Notes: generated by a model not told the origin, from the letters alone. Shown: positions 10,655-22,800, counted from the stretch's first letter. The stretch: DNA of 64,000 nt from Epiperipatus broadwayi (GCA_028023455.1 JAQFVV010012508.1:434001-498000); one strand, 5' to 3'. Numbers and translations: made by a program.

Positions 10655-12830
10655 TTACAACAATCCAGAGAATAGGAAACTTAATGTAATCTGCACTACA
10701 GACGCCACTAAGCATTTGAACCTAGAAAATTTATATAATAGGCAGATACGGAAGTCAAAAAAAAATATTTTTTTTTCTTTTTATTTTATATATTTTGATT
10801 CCGGTCATTAGCCCATTGTCACTAGCTCAGTGGAACAGCAGAGATTTATATTTTATAATAAATTCTTATCTAAGATACATTTCAATATTAAAGAAATATA
10901 ATAAGCCACTGCCAGAAATTAACACACAAACATTTATTTACGCACATATATATAAAATTTAGCATTATTTTAGAATAACTTTACTTTGGATTTTAACTTG
11001 ATTTTAGAATTTAAATTTACATTTTTAATTTTTATAATATTATAAGTTTACATTTTAATTTTTATAAGTTCACACAGATGGATTTATAAAAGTTTGTTTT
11101 ATAAACGTTGAGTATAGATCGGTTACATAGATTACACGGTCAAAAACATTTCAAAATAAACATAAACGATCAAAATAATATAAAGTCATTGATGGAAATG
11201 CAGAGGGAAATTAATAAGAAACCCAATGGCATTCATCATAAGATGCCACATAAACACCAATAACTTAAAAGACATCCAAAATAAATACATCTTAGATACT
11301 CACCATAAGGTATCAGTATTTACTGAATGTCTATATATTTTGATCAAATATGAAAACCAAAAATACAATTAACCGATAACAAACTCATGCAAGCATCTAT
11401 ACCCAACTTAAATTTAATACATTTTTATTTAGAGTGTCGAGTATGAATAGACTACATAGATTTGCATTTGAAAAGAAAATATTCTATCCTTATTTAACCT
11501 TAGGCCAAAAGTTCGCAGTTAAACCAACATCAATCCATCTGATATATTGATGTATTCAATGTAATATGAATACTACAGCACAAAAGGGTTAAGAGAAGAA
11601 ATTGCCTCTCATCAGATAGGAATACTACACCTATCTAATGAGAAGAGCAATAAAAAAAAAACTCCATAGGAAAGGACTGGGGTCATTTTGCCGACTTACA
11701 ATCACATTCCATAGGCAAAAAGGAAGTGTGCGGCATATAAAGCAATTCTGCCCGTAGCGAATCTTGTACTACATCTACCAATTACACCAATATATCCAAT
11801 CCACTGACCCAATTCAACTACGGAACAAATAACCTAAGATTACCCTCCCCTAATAAAACTTTACAAATCTATATAGCCATTCATGCCCGACTTAAGTTTA
11901 ACATTTGACGAAAAACAAAAATCATAATAAAAACTTAAAAGAACAAAAAAAAAAAAAAAAATGGAAATGATTTTTTTTTAAAAAAAAAAAAGAAATACAT
12001 CAAACAAAATTACTTATTAATAAATTTAGTTGGTCAGATAGGATTCTATTTCTATAAATTAAATGATGGGAAAGTTTATATTTTAGCGTTCTTAGTGTTT
12101 TCAAAATGTTTTTAAAGTTCTTACAATTTTTAAAATGTTCCTCTTTATCCATTGCATGCCATTTGGAATCCACGTTAAATCCCCCGATGATCCTGTGGTC
12201 TTCTTTTAGGAAAAGTGATGTTTCATTTTCCTTTTTTATAACAACTGAAGGAATTGAAAGTGCATCTTTCAATCCCTTCATATCCAACTCTCCGACTTAA
12301 CACATCTCAGTCTTCTCTTAAATTTTCTTTACTCACTAAAAATTTTATTTTCAAACTTTTTTTTTTATATGTAACTTTAGGATCCAATGGACATTACATC
12401 ATCGATGATGATGATCCTTCCATTGAGGTCCGATTTCCCGATGGACTTCCCTCATTGGCCATTAGTTTCTATTGTTTTCCTATCTGACCGTTGCTTATAT
12501 ATTTAACTGCCCAAGGGCTAGTTCACTTGGACTAATTAAAATCATTTCCATTTCTTCAATAACATTAATTAATTTGTTTTGTACAAACTTAGATATATTT
12601 TTATCTTTAAATCTTTACTGACAATTTAGTTTTAAAATACTTTTTCTTTTTTTTAATAAAGTTTCTTTTTTTTAATTTCTCATCTGTGCGATTTTATATA
12701 TATACGAGTTTAAGATGATTTTTTAATCTTCAATTTTTAATTCTTAAAAAAAGAAGTTTTATATGTGAACTTTTATTTTTTCATGTTTAATAAAAAAAAA
12801 ACTAATGTAACGTCGTATGTGCCCATTACA
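10655..12830 (-). mobile_element. Solo LTR of the long-LTR family
   Basis: About 2.18 kb matching the LTRs at 56161-58420. Shared blocks include the end near TCCAGAGAATAGG, CGCCACTAAGCATTTGAACC, AGGCAGATACG, the conserved CACTAGCTCAGTGG block, and the far end TGTAACGTCG...CCATTACA. No internal region adjoins it. Flanks are AT-rich, so a target duplication cannot be judged. Divergence from the 54-61 kb copies is clear, so it is an older insertion. Broken reading frames inside (12000-12487) belong to the LTR. Confidence 0.7.
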
Positions 12831-12932
12831 ATATATATATACACGATAAACAAAACAAGTTATAAATTTCGTAACTTGCTTTTAGCTTGCATTTTATGAT
12901 CACTTGATGAAGCTTTTTATATATATTAATTA

Positions 12933-13358
12933 AGACTCGAACGGGATCTTTTGCTACAAGAGAATATACATATAAATGGAAAAATATGGGTGATTTATTT
13001 TGTAAATTATGTAAGGAAGGAATAGAAAATATTAGGCATTTGTTAATTGAATGTAAATGTTTGAAAACAGAAAGGGTACATATAATGAAGTTATGGAAGA
13101 ATAAATATGAAAAAAGTGATTATACAGAGAGTTAATTATTGGTTTTTCTGCTGGGTTTGGGAAAAGATATGGAAGATTTAGATGTAAAGGTCATATAATT
13201 GACAAAGAATATGCTGTGGGAATGGGATGGAGCAGAATATGGAAAAACTTAGAGTGGGAAATGGAAAATTAAGTGGCTAACAGGTTTATCTGGGCATAAT
13301 TGCTCAGATATTCTTGACTTCGTTTAAGGAGAAGCCACAGTACATCACATCACATTTA
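12933..13358 (+). mobile_element. LINE 3' end with zinc-binding tail and CATCACAT end
   Basis: The translation from 12953 reads ATREYTYKWKNMGDLFCKLC, then IENIRHLLIECKCLKTER, a Cys-x2-Cys...His-x4-Cys zinc unit, to a stop near 13134. A non-coding tail ends in GAAGCCACAGTACATCACAT followed by CACAT. The same coding and tail sequence recurs at 29640-30275, so this is a 5'-truncated family. It lies about 100 bp after the end of a solo LTR. Confidence 0.7.
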
Positions 13359-13789
13359 ATATTCTCATGAATAAATGAATTCATAGTATTATTTCCAGGA
13401 GCTTCCAGGTAATAAAAATATAATGGCTAAATAGCTGGTGTTTCAGTACAATAACAAGTATATAAACTGTAAACAATATCTAAGAATATATTCCACAAGA
13501 GTGTATAGATAATACAAATGCAGGTTTGCTAAGTTAATTACAGTCTTTACTCAAGCAAAAAAAATTGAAAATTTTCATACTGCATTTATATTTTCTACAC
13601 ACTCTTGTGAAATATGTTCATATACATATATAAATTCTATTAACTTTAAAACACACATAATTAAATTATGACTATTAAATATAAATGCTAAGAATTTAAA
13701 CTTTTTCTTGGAGCAATTACATTCAAATATGTTACTACAGTAATTCACAAGTTAGATTACTTAAAGAGTCATTTTTTAATAAATGCATA

Positions 13790-14240
13790 AATAACAATTA
13801 CTCTTTCTTATTGCATTGCTAAACGTATACCATATAATGCTAAATTATCTGTGCACTTTACTACTGTTACACAATGCTTTATTTATCACCCTCTTTTACA
13901 GTTTACAGTTTTGATTTCCCCAGCAATCTTCTTCAGAACTCTTATATCTCCTAACTTCAACTTCTTTTTATTGCATTGCCAAATGTATACCATATAATAT
14001 TAAATCATCCATGCACTTTGCTACTGTTACACTATGCTTTATTTACCACCCTCTTTTACATTTTATAGTTTTGATTGTCCCAGCAATCTTCTTCAGAACT
14101 CATATCTCTTAAGAGATATGAGGTCTGAAGAAGATTGCTGGGGCAATCGAAACTGTATAAGAGAGTGATAAATAAAGCATTGTGTAACAGTAGTGAAGTG
14201 CATGAAAGATTTGTATTATATGGTTGGTGTACATAAATAA
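13790..14240. repeat. Foldback with three related arms
   Basis: Two direct arms (13815-13945 and 13978-14100; TATACCATATAAT, TGCTTTATTTA, CCCAGCAATCTTCTTCAGAAC) and one inverted arm (14105-14235) around AGAGATATGAGTT. The inverted arm carries a hammerhead-like motif at 14125-14153: CUGAAGA, A, GAUUGC/GCAAUC, GAAAC. Confidence 0.7.
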
Positions 14241-14406
14241 CACCCATTTTCTCATGTCTGTGACTATCTATACATGTTGGTCAGATAAAAGTGGGGTTAT
14301 TTGCAAGTTAGTTTAAAAACAATTTTTTAAAAATCTCATTTGTGAAGTATTGTAGTAAGTAACTCATGAATGTGTATATATATATATATATACAGTAATG
14401 TGTATG

Positions 14407-14440
<34 letters not shown>

Positions 14441-14877
14441 GTGAATCCCAATCAAAAATGACTGGTAGCTAGTTCTCTCTTCAAGCTTTTTGTAGGACAA
14501 TTTCTGAATTAGTGCTTGTCTTATGTGAGTAAAAGAATGTTTTTATCAAACATCACAAAGTTTTGTCATCTTACTTTTAGTCAATATTGAATCTGTCTAA
14601 TATTACCTGATGTTAAAACAACCTCATTTAAAACTCTTTTTGTTTGACATTTCAATTTTTGCAACATATCTTAAAACCTATACATATTCATGGCATATAT
14701 GTTAATGTATTGTCTAATAATGTAACCTATGAGGATTATTTTTACCAATCAAAAATAATTATAATAAAAATTAAAAACCTAAAAATCTTATTTTTTAAAA
14801 ATAATTAATTATGAAGCTATACCCTTTTAGTATAATACTTTCTACTTAAAATAAACAGTAAAATGATATTATAACAA

Positions 14878-15430
14878 TGGTTATATAATGAGCTTGCAAA
14901 TAGCTCTTGACAAGCTTTTCAGAATACCCGCCACCCCGTTTCTGCTACTGGCTTCCTCAGTGATATGCTAGGATATTCAAGCATTAGATTTAAAATACCA
15001 AGTAAAGCCCTGCACTTTAGCTAATGGATAACTATTAAGTATAAAATTTGAAATTTTCAGACATCCATATGTCTTTCAATCCAACTATCTAACTTAAGTA
15101 GCCATATGTGCCTGAACCAAGTTCAAATACACCATATATTAATAGCTTCAGCAATATAAAATCACCAAAGCCTAATGGCAAAAAATAAAATTACATAGAA
15201 ATCAAGTCATATGTCACATGATCTAATTTAACAAGCTTGTATTACAAATGTTATATAATGAGCTTGAAAATAGCTCTTAACAAGCTTTTCAGAATATCCC
15301 CAACCCAGATCGGTTTCTGCTACTGGCTTCCTCAATGAGGTGCTAGGATATTCAAGCATTAGAAAAAAGCTTGTTAAGAGCTATTTGCAAGCTCATTATA
15401 TAACATTTGTAATTCATGTTGGTCATGTGA
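14878..15430 (-). mobile_element. Family C tandem units, 374-bp period
   Basis: Two direct units (starting GAGCTTGCAAATAGCTC and GAGCTTGAAAATAGCTC) followed by an inverted end (AGCTTGTTAAGAGCTATTTG). Hammerhead sites lie at 14930-14967 (core CUGAGGA and GAAA kept, weak stems) and 15304-15340 (core UUGAGGA, one base lost from consensus). Both are on the minus strand. Confidence 0.65.
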
Positions 15431-16260
15431 CATATGACTTGATTTCTTTGTAATTTTAATAATAACATAGATTATTTATACTGAATTACTTGTACTGCAA
15501 ATTTGAAATAACATTTTATGTGAGTGTGCACTTATACGCTATAGTAAAAAAATATTAATGCTACAAACTTTTTAAATATATATATATAAATTAAAAAATA
15601 AATGAAAGTTTTAAAAATGTCTGTGTAAAGTCGAGACATCAAAGACAAAGGTAAATATGAAGACTATACTAGAATGAGCAGTAATACCATCCCTGCTTGT
15701 AATGAAAATTGAATCATATATCAATCTTAGCTTTTCTTTAACAGACACCTTAATGATATACAAATGAACAATTCTGATTACTCTAAAATATTTATCTTCT
15801 AATTAATAGGTAATTAGAAACTTATTTAACATATTCAACTGAATCTGGTATGTAACAGCTATCTTTAAAAAAAAAAACTCCATGCTTCCTGTTTGTGACC
15901 TGAAAAAAATATTAAGGTTCATCTAACCTAGATACCAGTATAATATGAGATCCTTTAACACAAATGTCATTATTTAGTAAAAAAATAAAACTATTTATAC
16001 AATCACACTGAATAATCAAAAGCTGGTATTTATTATATTTCCTAGTTTAATTATTAGTTAAATCATTAAAAGTAGTTTCAGTTTTGTGTTTTGTCAATAA
16101 ACATCACATGACCACCTCCTCTTATGCTTGTGTATAACTGTTGTTAAAACAGGAAAAACTCACTATATATATATTGCCACACACAGCAAGCTAGAGTAAT
16201 CAATGGATACCAGAAGGCTTGTGCATAAAATCCCCATCTAGTGCCTACTCATCCAATATA

Positions 16261-16299
16261 CCCAGACTAGTTACTGGCTTATGGCCTTCGTCAGTGAGG
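16261..16299 (-). ncRNA. Hammerhead ribozyme remnant, family B
   Basis: On the minus strand: stem I CCUCA/UGGG, core CUGACGA, stem II GGC/GCC and stem III ACUAGU with GUC. The second core strand is GUAA instead of GAAA, so this copy is probably inactive. The surrounding element runs over about 16105-16490, with inverted ends (AAAACTCACTATATATATATTGCC and its complement). Confidence 0.55.
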
Positions 16300-16560
16300 A
16301 GCCTTGGATCAGAGAGCACTGCACCTAGATCTTAGGATCTAAGGCAAGCCTCCAGTAACCACATTTTATCTCCATTTAACTACAAAACTATGAGTCTTAA
16401 ACTGAAAACACCTTAATGTTTTCAATCCAAGCCCATTAGCTTATGTATCTTACTGTATGTGGCAATATATATAGTGAGTTTTGCCTGTTTTTTGTGTTTT
16501 GTTTTTAAAATATCAAAATTTAAATTTAAATAACCATTAAAATTAAATTTTATATAATTA

Positions 16561-16865
16561 TCTCATTTAATATATATTAAGGCTATAATCTTAAGACTAT
16601 CTGCCTAAAATGCGAAAGTAGGGACCTCTACAAATCTAAACCCAAGACCAATGACTTTAAAAGACAAGAGCAGCTTCTTATCTTTAGTTGAATCTAAAGC
16701 ATTTTAATTTGAGAGCATGAAGCTATAAACTGCTTCACTGATTAAGTCCACAATTTCTATATAAACTAATATACGCTAAATCATTAATCTTGTGTTTAGA
16801 TTTGTAGAGGTCCCTACTGTTGCATTTTGGGTGCATAGTCTTAAGGTTATAGCCTTAATATATAT
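16561..16865. repeat. MITE-like foldback
   Basis: Ends TAATATATATTAAGGCTATAATC and its complement, with inner inverted blocks AGTAGGGACCTCTACAAATC. A single arm of the same family is at 21620-21700 (AGAGGTCCCTATTATCGCATT). Confidence 0.7.
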
Positions 16866-17639
16866 TACTTATGTAATGAGTCTGCACTTTACAAATTATT
16901 AATTATAATCATCTCATTTATGATTTTAAAAAATTTGAAGAACGTTTTACTATTTACCTGGTTCGTAATGTGGTTGAGGAACTTTTAATCTTTGAAACGA
17001 CTTTGTATCATAGTTGGATCTTCTTTCATAGTGTATTACTCTATATGAGCACAATAAAAAAATATTATATAAAAACATTTTCATTGCATATAATTTTTAT
17101 TATTTTATTTTTTACAAACTAAAACATATTTATACTTATATATTGAACTGTTTGCATTATATAATTTAATTGTTAAATGTTTTGAAAAAAATTCAAAATT
17201 TATTTAAAATTTCTAAATATATTTTAATTAATGAACAGTTTAATATAAGTAGTCCTCGAAAATGCTAAGCTTGATTCGAAACACATTTATAATAAGCTTT
17301 TCTTACAATAATGTCCAAGCATTTGAAGATCGAGTTTAATATGGAGTATATTTTAAGTAGCATTATTCTCTCTTCTTTAGGGGTGCTGCCCTGATCAGTG
17401 ATGAATAAACATGGAAGCTGAATTAATGGTTTTAAGATTCATGAGTAGTAAATTTTAGATGATACTCTAACCAACAACCCAATTACTTCAATAGCAATAA
17501 TCAGTAGAAATTTTACATTTTTATGTGTTCTAATTTTTCTATTTTCTTCCTTTTAGTGGCAAGTTTAAAGAGTGTTTTCCAAAACATTATGAATTGTCTT
17601 ATGGAACTATTTGCTATTGCCATGGCTGCAGCCTCTTTA

Positions 17640-17840
17640 TGTTATTTTCATTTTTTTCTTTTTGCCCGCACATTTTGTGTTTCCCCAATATAACATTTGT
17701 TCAGTGGTACATGCATTATCTTCTACTTTAGACATGTATGTTTTTGCCTCTCTAAACATTGATATATATATTTATAAAACTGTTTTTCAATGAGGCGACT
17801 AGTTTTGTCAATATACTTACTTCTACATTCACATGATGTC
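17640..17840 (-). pseudogene. Possible GIY-YIG nuclease remnant
   Basis: On the minus strand, two stretches read CECRSKYIDKTSRLIEK and NKCYIGETQNVRAKRKK, interrupted by stops. Both resemble the Cys-x-Cys...Tyr-Ile-Gly-x-Thr-x-Arg core of PLE GIY-YIG domains. The match is short and there is no RT nearby, so this is tentative. Confidence 0.3.
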
Positions 17841-18244
17841 GCGTAGTTTGCTCCTTATTTTTTTATCAATTCAAGTTTATTTCTGCAGAGCTTAAGAGTT
17901 CTTTCAGTGTGCTATTGCTTTGAAAAGCTATTCTGATATATTGATTACAGATTTTGTTTAGCTTATCTGATAAACATAAACATTGATAGACTGAAGGTGA
18001 TTTGACAGATTGGCAAAGGAGAAACTATCATAAGTGAATGAGATGGAAGAGATGAAAAATCAGCATATTTTTAAAATAAATTTAGTTAAATCAGTAGCAA
18101 AAAAAAATCCAGATAAAATAAGTCTTAAAAAAGACTTAGGAATAAAGTTTTAATAGAAAGAATATAAATATATTAAATAATCTCAATATTTCCACATAAT
18201 TTTTTTAATTCATATAAATAAAGATACAATAAAAGACATATGAT

Positions 18245-18285
18245 CCAGGATGCATTTCATGCTGAACCAGCACTCATCAGTTGGT
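18245..18285 (-). ncRNA. Hammerhead ribozyme, family A, short copy
   Basis: Core CUGAUGA, stem II GUGCU/AGCAU (one G-U), GAAA, self-complementary stem III AUGCAU, and C at the cleavage position. Stem I is CCA/UGG with a mismatch at its base. Little of the rest of the repeat is present (about 18233-18310). Confidence 0.55.
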
Positions 18286-18334
18286 CTAGGTCACTATCTC
18301 TCATATATATCTTTATTATATGAAAATACTTATC

Positions 18335-18920
18335 TATATTAAATAATTACATTTTGAATTACAAGTGTCAAATTAACTCAACCCACATCTTAGGATATTA
18401 AATAATTACATTTTGAATTACAAAAGTCAAATTATCTCAACCCACATCTTTGGAACCATCCACTTTAGATAAATTGAGTGATGACGATAACTAATCATTT
18501 ACTAAACTAGAGATTGTCTCTTATACAGATATAAACTTCAAAACTCAATTAAAGATTAATATAACTGATTTTTTAAAATTAAACACACAAACACATGGGT
18601 TATTCATATTTCTTTTTCCCACATGTAATATCTTTATAAATAACCTCAATATTTTCATATGTTCTTTTAAATTCATATAAATAAATATATATTTATAAAG
18701 ATATTACATGTGGGAAAAAGAAATGTGAATAACTTCATGTGCTTGTGTGTTTAATTTAAAAAAATCAGATATATTAATCTTTAATTGAGTTTTGAAGCAT
18801 ATATCTGTGCTAGAGATAATCTCTAGTTTAGTAAACGATTAATAATAGTTATTACTATATTTATCTAAAGTGGATGGTGTCAAAGATGTGGGTTGAGTTA
18901 ATTTGACATTTGCAATTAGA
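18335..18920. repeat. Long foldback with duplicated end
   Basis: The left arm TTACATTTTGAATTACAAAAG, AACCCACATCTTTGG, ATCCACTTTAGATAAAT pairs with the right arm 18855-18920. The centre is at about 18650. The first 60 bp of the left arm are repeated at 18340-18400. The frame at 18903-19133 is not recognisable. Confidence 0.75.
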
Positions 18921-19308
18921 AATAACATCTATTTTCTCTTTAATCAAAAATCATTTATTTCTTTAAACAAATTATTTATTCACTCCCAATTTTTTTTAAA
19001 TAATATTTTAATTGCACAAGTATACTTAATCAAAAAGGAAGCAAAAGATTTTGGAAAATTTGCCCTTTTATCGTTAGACTATTTGTTAGGCAATCTAAGT
19101 ACAGTATGTGGAAATTTTCAAATGGACAAATGAATGAAACTAAAAAAATATTGTTGCTAAGCAACAAAAGTTCAAAGAATGATTTAATATGTCATACTTT
19201 TTTAATGACGAGGGTTTTTAATTACTTATTATATTTTGTTTCATTTCCCTACATTTTTTTAGTTTTATAATTTTTTATTTAGCTTGCTTTTTTTTCCCAT
19301 ATGTCATA

Positions 19309-19397
19309 GCATTGGCCGGGAGGCGAACCCGCAACAACTGTCTGCAACCAACTGCTTGCTTGCAAGGCGGCTGTGTTGACCTCTCGGCTAACAATGC
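19309..19397 (-). repeat. tRNA-like SINE with enlarged variable region
   Basis: On the minus strand GCATTGTTAGCCGAGAGG begins an 89-nt tRNA-like body. The acceptor strands pair (GCATTG/CAATGC), the A box is TAGCCGAGAGG, the B box GGGTTCGCCTC, and an 18-nt excess lies between anticodon and T arms (CAGTTGGTTGCAGACAGTTG). It is followed by ATGACATATGGGAAAAAAAA. The copies at 1598-1684 and 43712-43782 share body and tail, which marks a very short SINE rather than a tRNA gene. Confidence 0.6.
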
Positions 19398-19778
19398 TTT
19401 ATATTAAATTTATTATTTCTTATTTAATGCACACTTTTTCATTTTGCACCCATTCCTTTGTTCAGTAGACTGTTTCCGAGTTATATATACAGCAATCTAG
19501 AGTTGAGTAATATGATTAAATTAAATAAAACTCATTTGATCAGTAGTTTTAGAGGAATACTGGGAAGTATTTTGGATATCCAACTTTTGAGTTGAAATCT
19601 GATAAAAACAATTTCAGTTTTAGATGTTTGATTAGAAAAATACTCTTAAAACATAGGAATTAATTGTGTATTTTTAATAAAATATAATGTAATGAGAGTG
19701 CTAATAGCTCTAAACAAACTTTTCCAATAAATGCTGTGAGAGAAAGCATTTAGAATCTCTATCTAGAATTATCCCTAT

Positions 19779-19818
19779 CCCTAAACCGGTTTCGAGTTAA
19801 TGGCTCTCATCAGTAAGG
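19779..19818 (-). ncRNA. Hammerhead ribozyme, family C, first of tandem pair
   Basis: Stem I CCUUA/UAGGG, core CUGAUGA, stem II GAG/CUC, GAAA, palindromic stem III ACCGGU, cleavage after U17. It is followed about 416 bp away by a second unit with its own hammerhead (20195-20235). Confidence 0.7.
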
Positions 19819-20194
19819 TGCTAGGATATTCAGACACTAGATCTAAAATATCAACTCAAGCACCACATTTATTTAATAATTATTAATTAGAAAATATAAA
19901 ATTTTCAGACATCTATATGTCTTCTAATCCAGATATCTAACTTAAATAGCTATATGGGTCTGAATAATTTTCAGCTACATCATATTTTAATAACCTTAGC
20001 AATATAACATCACCAAAGCCTTAAAAGGAAAACTATAATAGTAAAAAAAAATCAAGCCATACATCACATGACTTAACATAATAAACTTGTATTACAAATA
20101 TAATATAATGAGCAAGATAATAGCTCTCAACAAGCTTTTACAATAAATGCCACAAGATAAAGCATTTAAAATCTCTATCTAGAATTGTCTCTAT

Positions 20195-20235
20195 CCCCAA
20201 ACCCATTTCAAGCTAATGGCTCTCATCAATGAGGT
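20195..20235 (-). ncRNA. Hammerhead ribozyme remnant, family C, second unit
   Basis: Same position in the next 416-bp unit: CCUCA-like stem I against UGGGG, stem II GAG/CUU, GAAA. The first core base is changed (UUGAUGA) and the stem III palindrome has been lost. Confidence 0.55.
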
Positions 20236-20399
20236 GCTAGGATATTCAGACACTAGATCTAAAATGCCAACTCAATACCACATTTATCAGAAAAACTTGT
20301 TTAGCATGCTCATTATATTATATTTGTAATACAAGCTTATTCAGTTAAGTCATGTGATGTATGACTTCATTTTTTTTACTATTAATAAAATATATATTA

Positions 20400-22150
20400 T
20401 TAAAAATTAAAAATAGTAAATTTCCAATATCTTATTAATAATTCATGAATGAACTTTGGTGTTGAAAGTTTATTTATGGATATACTTAATGATGAAATGT
20501 ATGTTAAATTTTTATAGTAGTAGTATAATAAAATTCTTAACCTATTGTATAACACCTACATAAATTTCCAATTGATTTTGAAGGAATCTGAAGCTACAAC
20601 CATTAGTAGTATTTAATAAATATTGGTTTTCTTTTGCCAATGATACATTCATTGAATATAATCCAGTTATATATAAAAATTTGGTACTGTTCTAATAGAT
20701 TGTGGCATCAGGTTGACAATTGTTAAGAGGTAATAGTACGTTAGATGACTTGTAAGCTGATTTCTTTGACATGCATATTTGAAGAGTTGAGACAGGCTGA
20801 AGTCCAGACACCATCACATGATACTGTAGCAAACTTTGAACTGTGAATATTGGGATAAAGGGCATAACACAAAGCAGGCATCTTTCGGCCGCTGACATGA
20901 TCTACTAGAATAGTATCAAAAATTCTTCTTGAAAATATAAAAAGTGAAATTGTTCTATCATTATGTCCCAACAAATAGAACAAAAAAAATTTGTACAGGG
21001 GCAGCGTGTTAGAAAAGATAAGGCAATTTAGATCAAAATTTCATGAAGAATGGTATTCTTAAAAAAACTTTAAATAGAATAACAAAATTAAAAATGAAAG
21101 AAAAAAATGATGCTTACTAGCAACACATATCAAGAATGGAAGATAAACTAATAAAATCATAATATAGCATTAGAACTGCTTTTCAAAGACATAGACCATT
21201 GCAAAAGAATGTCAACATAACCATAATTTGAATTATTGAAAAAAAGAGCTTCATCTCAGAAGTAACATGTGAAAGGATATACATCAGTCGGCTGCTATAT
21301 GGCAAAATGATTATAAGGAATATAAAGTGATGATTAGAGCTAAAGATAGATGTGTCTGAAATAGCAGGTCATGCAGTAACCATTGGCTATATGTTCTATT
21401 GATAAAAATACAAAATCATTGGACAGAGATGGGAAACGAAAAAGAAAAAAATTAAAGCTGTTTATAAGACAATAGCAGATAACCTCATAAGTCAACCTAG
21501 TGTTATAATCTATTATATTTGGAAACCATTCATAACTCATACTCTTAAAATAAAAATATGAAAAAATCAAGAGGATTCACCTAAATAAATATATAACATT
21601 TCTACAGATTATTGGTTTTATAAACACCTGTAGAGGTCCCTATTATCGCATTTTATACGCATATTATCGAGGTTATAGCCTCAGTAAATATTACTTAGTT
21701 AATTATAGTATCATCTGTTTTAATTTGCATGCTAGACTGTAATTGGTCAATCTAGTAATAAGAATTGAAGTATCATTTAAAACATTGTATTTGATACAAG
21801 TCTTCGTGTTATAATTAACAAATGAATGTATTTGAAAATATTTAGATAAAGTGTGAATTTTTCAACAAAATGATGGAAATAATCTATCAAATAACTACAA
21901 ATAAAATGATATAGGATCATTACAATTTTTCAGAAGACAATTCATTATTATATTTAAGGCAGAAGTTATTATTACGAGTACAAAATAAAAATAAAAAACA
22001 GTGTTTATTCTACTTTTTTAAATTGGTAATTAAAATAACATTTATTGTAAGAATGGTAAATATTGTAATATGTCATATATGTATTCATGTGTGAATGATT
22101 TTGGGTGTGTCTTTTAACTGATCATATTCCAATTTAGCTAAATTTACAAT
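20400..22150. other. Mostly unassigned
   Basis: Apart from the coding-like stretch at 20685-21000 and the MITE arm at 21620-21700, I see only AT-rich DNA. Confidence 0.4.
20685..21000 (-). pseudogene. Unrecognised coding-like stretch
   Basis: A minus-strand frame of about 80 codons reads YLLGHNDRTISLFIFSRR, later ALYPNIHSSKFATVSCDGVW. Composition is more protein-like than the surroundings and the Phe-Ala-Thr-x-Ser-x-Asp-Gly segment is reminiscent of a WD40 blade. No WD pair, splice-phase partner or second blade was found. It may be an exon, a processed pseudogene or chance. Confidence 0.2.
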
Positions 22151-22159
22151 TACTATTAT

Positions 22160-22800
22160 ATATATATACTATAAGAGACTTGAACCCAAACTTTCAAACA
22201 CCCTACATTTATCCAATCTATCTTACACAATTGATATGCATGACCACATACATGTGAAAACGGTAAATGTTCTCCAATATTTGTATTTCGTACTGAACAG
22301 CGCATATCAGTTGGTCCAGATCACCATCTTCCACACATATATACAACCAGTGCTCAATTTATATCAAGATAGTGAATCAGATCACCATCTTCTACACATA
22401 TATACAACCAGTGCTCAATTTATATCAAGATAGTGAATCAGATCACCATCTTCCACACATATATACAACCAGTGCTCAATTTATATCAAGATAGTGAATC
22501 AGATCACTATCTTCCACACATATATACAACCAGTGCTCAATTTATATCAAGATAGTGAATCAGATCACCATCTTCCACACATATATACAACCAGTGCTCA
22601 ATTTATATCAAGATAGTGAATCTTTAAACTTTAAAGGACAAGTTTCAATCTTCTCCATTCTCCAACTCTTCTGCCATCCATACCATTGAAAAATCAGAGG
22701 ATGAAATGCTCGAACCCGTTGCTTTGTGCTAATATTATTGTCAAATCTGTGTTGACCTTAAGTTAATCTGACCCCTCACACATAGGACCTTAATATGTCC
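22160..22800 (-). mobile_element. Family A element with expanded 61-bp array
   Basis: The longest family A copy, minus strand: the 5' block with TAAGTTAATCTGACCCC at 22760, then a five-fold tandem array, the hammerhead remnant (22273-22315; core CUGAUAU, damaged) and the B-box end at about 22180. The 5' block recurs at 61877-62035 and, in direct orientation, at 3800-3960 and 35270-35420. Confidence 0.65.
22319..22623. repeat. 61-bp tandem repeat, five copies
   Basis: Unit starting GATCACCATCTTCCACACAT and ending AGATAGTGAATCA. Starts at 22319, 22380, 22441, 22502 and 22563, nearly identical. It sits immediately next to the stem I strand of a family A hammerhead, and each unit repeats the sequence that normally occurs once there. 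Confidence 0.9.

Larger units (their letters stand above)
15435..18230. other. Mostly unassigned, apart from listed repeats
   Basis: Outside the family B copy (16105-16490), the MITE (16561-16865), a foldback fragment (17340-17405) and the tentative nuclease remnant (17640-17840), nothing is recognised. The 60-codon plus-strand frame at 17611 is not protein-like. Confidence 0.4.
19680..20350 (-). mobile_element. Family C tandem units, 416-bp period
   Basis: Two direct units, each reading (plus strand) AATAGCTCT..ACAA, a tract with AGAAAGCATTTAGAATCTC, the hammerhead, GTGCTAGGATATTCAGACAC, and a stretch ending TTGTATTACAAATATAATAT. They are followed by an inverted unit end (CTTGTTTAGCATGCTCATTA). 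Direct monomers with one ribozyme each are the layout of retrozymes. Confidence 0.7.

Noticed and set aside
20685-21000. WD40-repeat gene exon
   Set aside because: Only one blade-like segment, no WD dipeptide and no matching splice partner; listed at low confidence as unrecognised.
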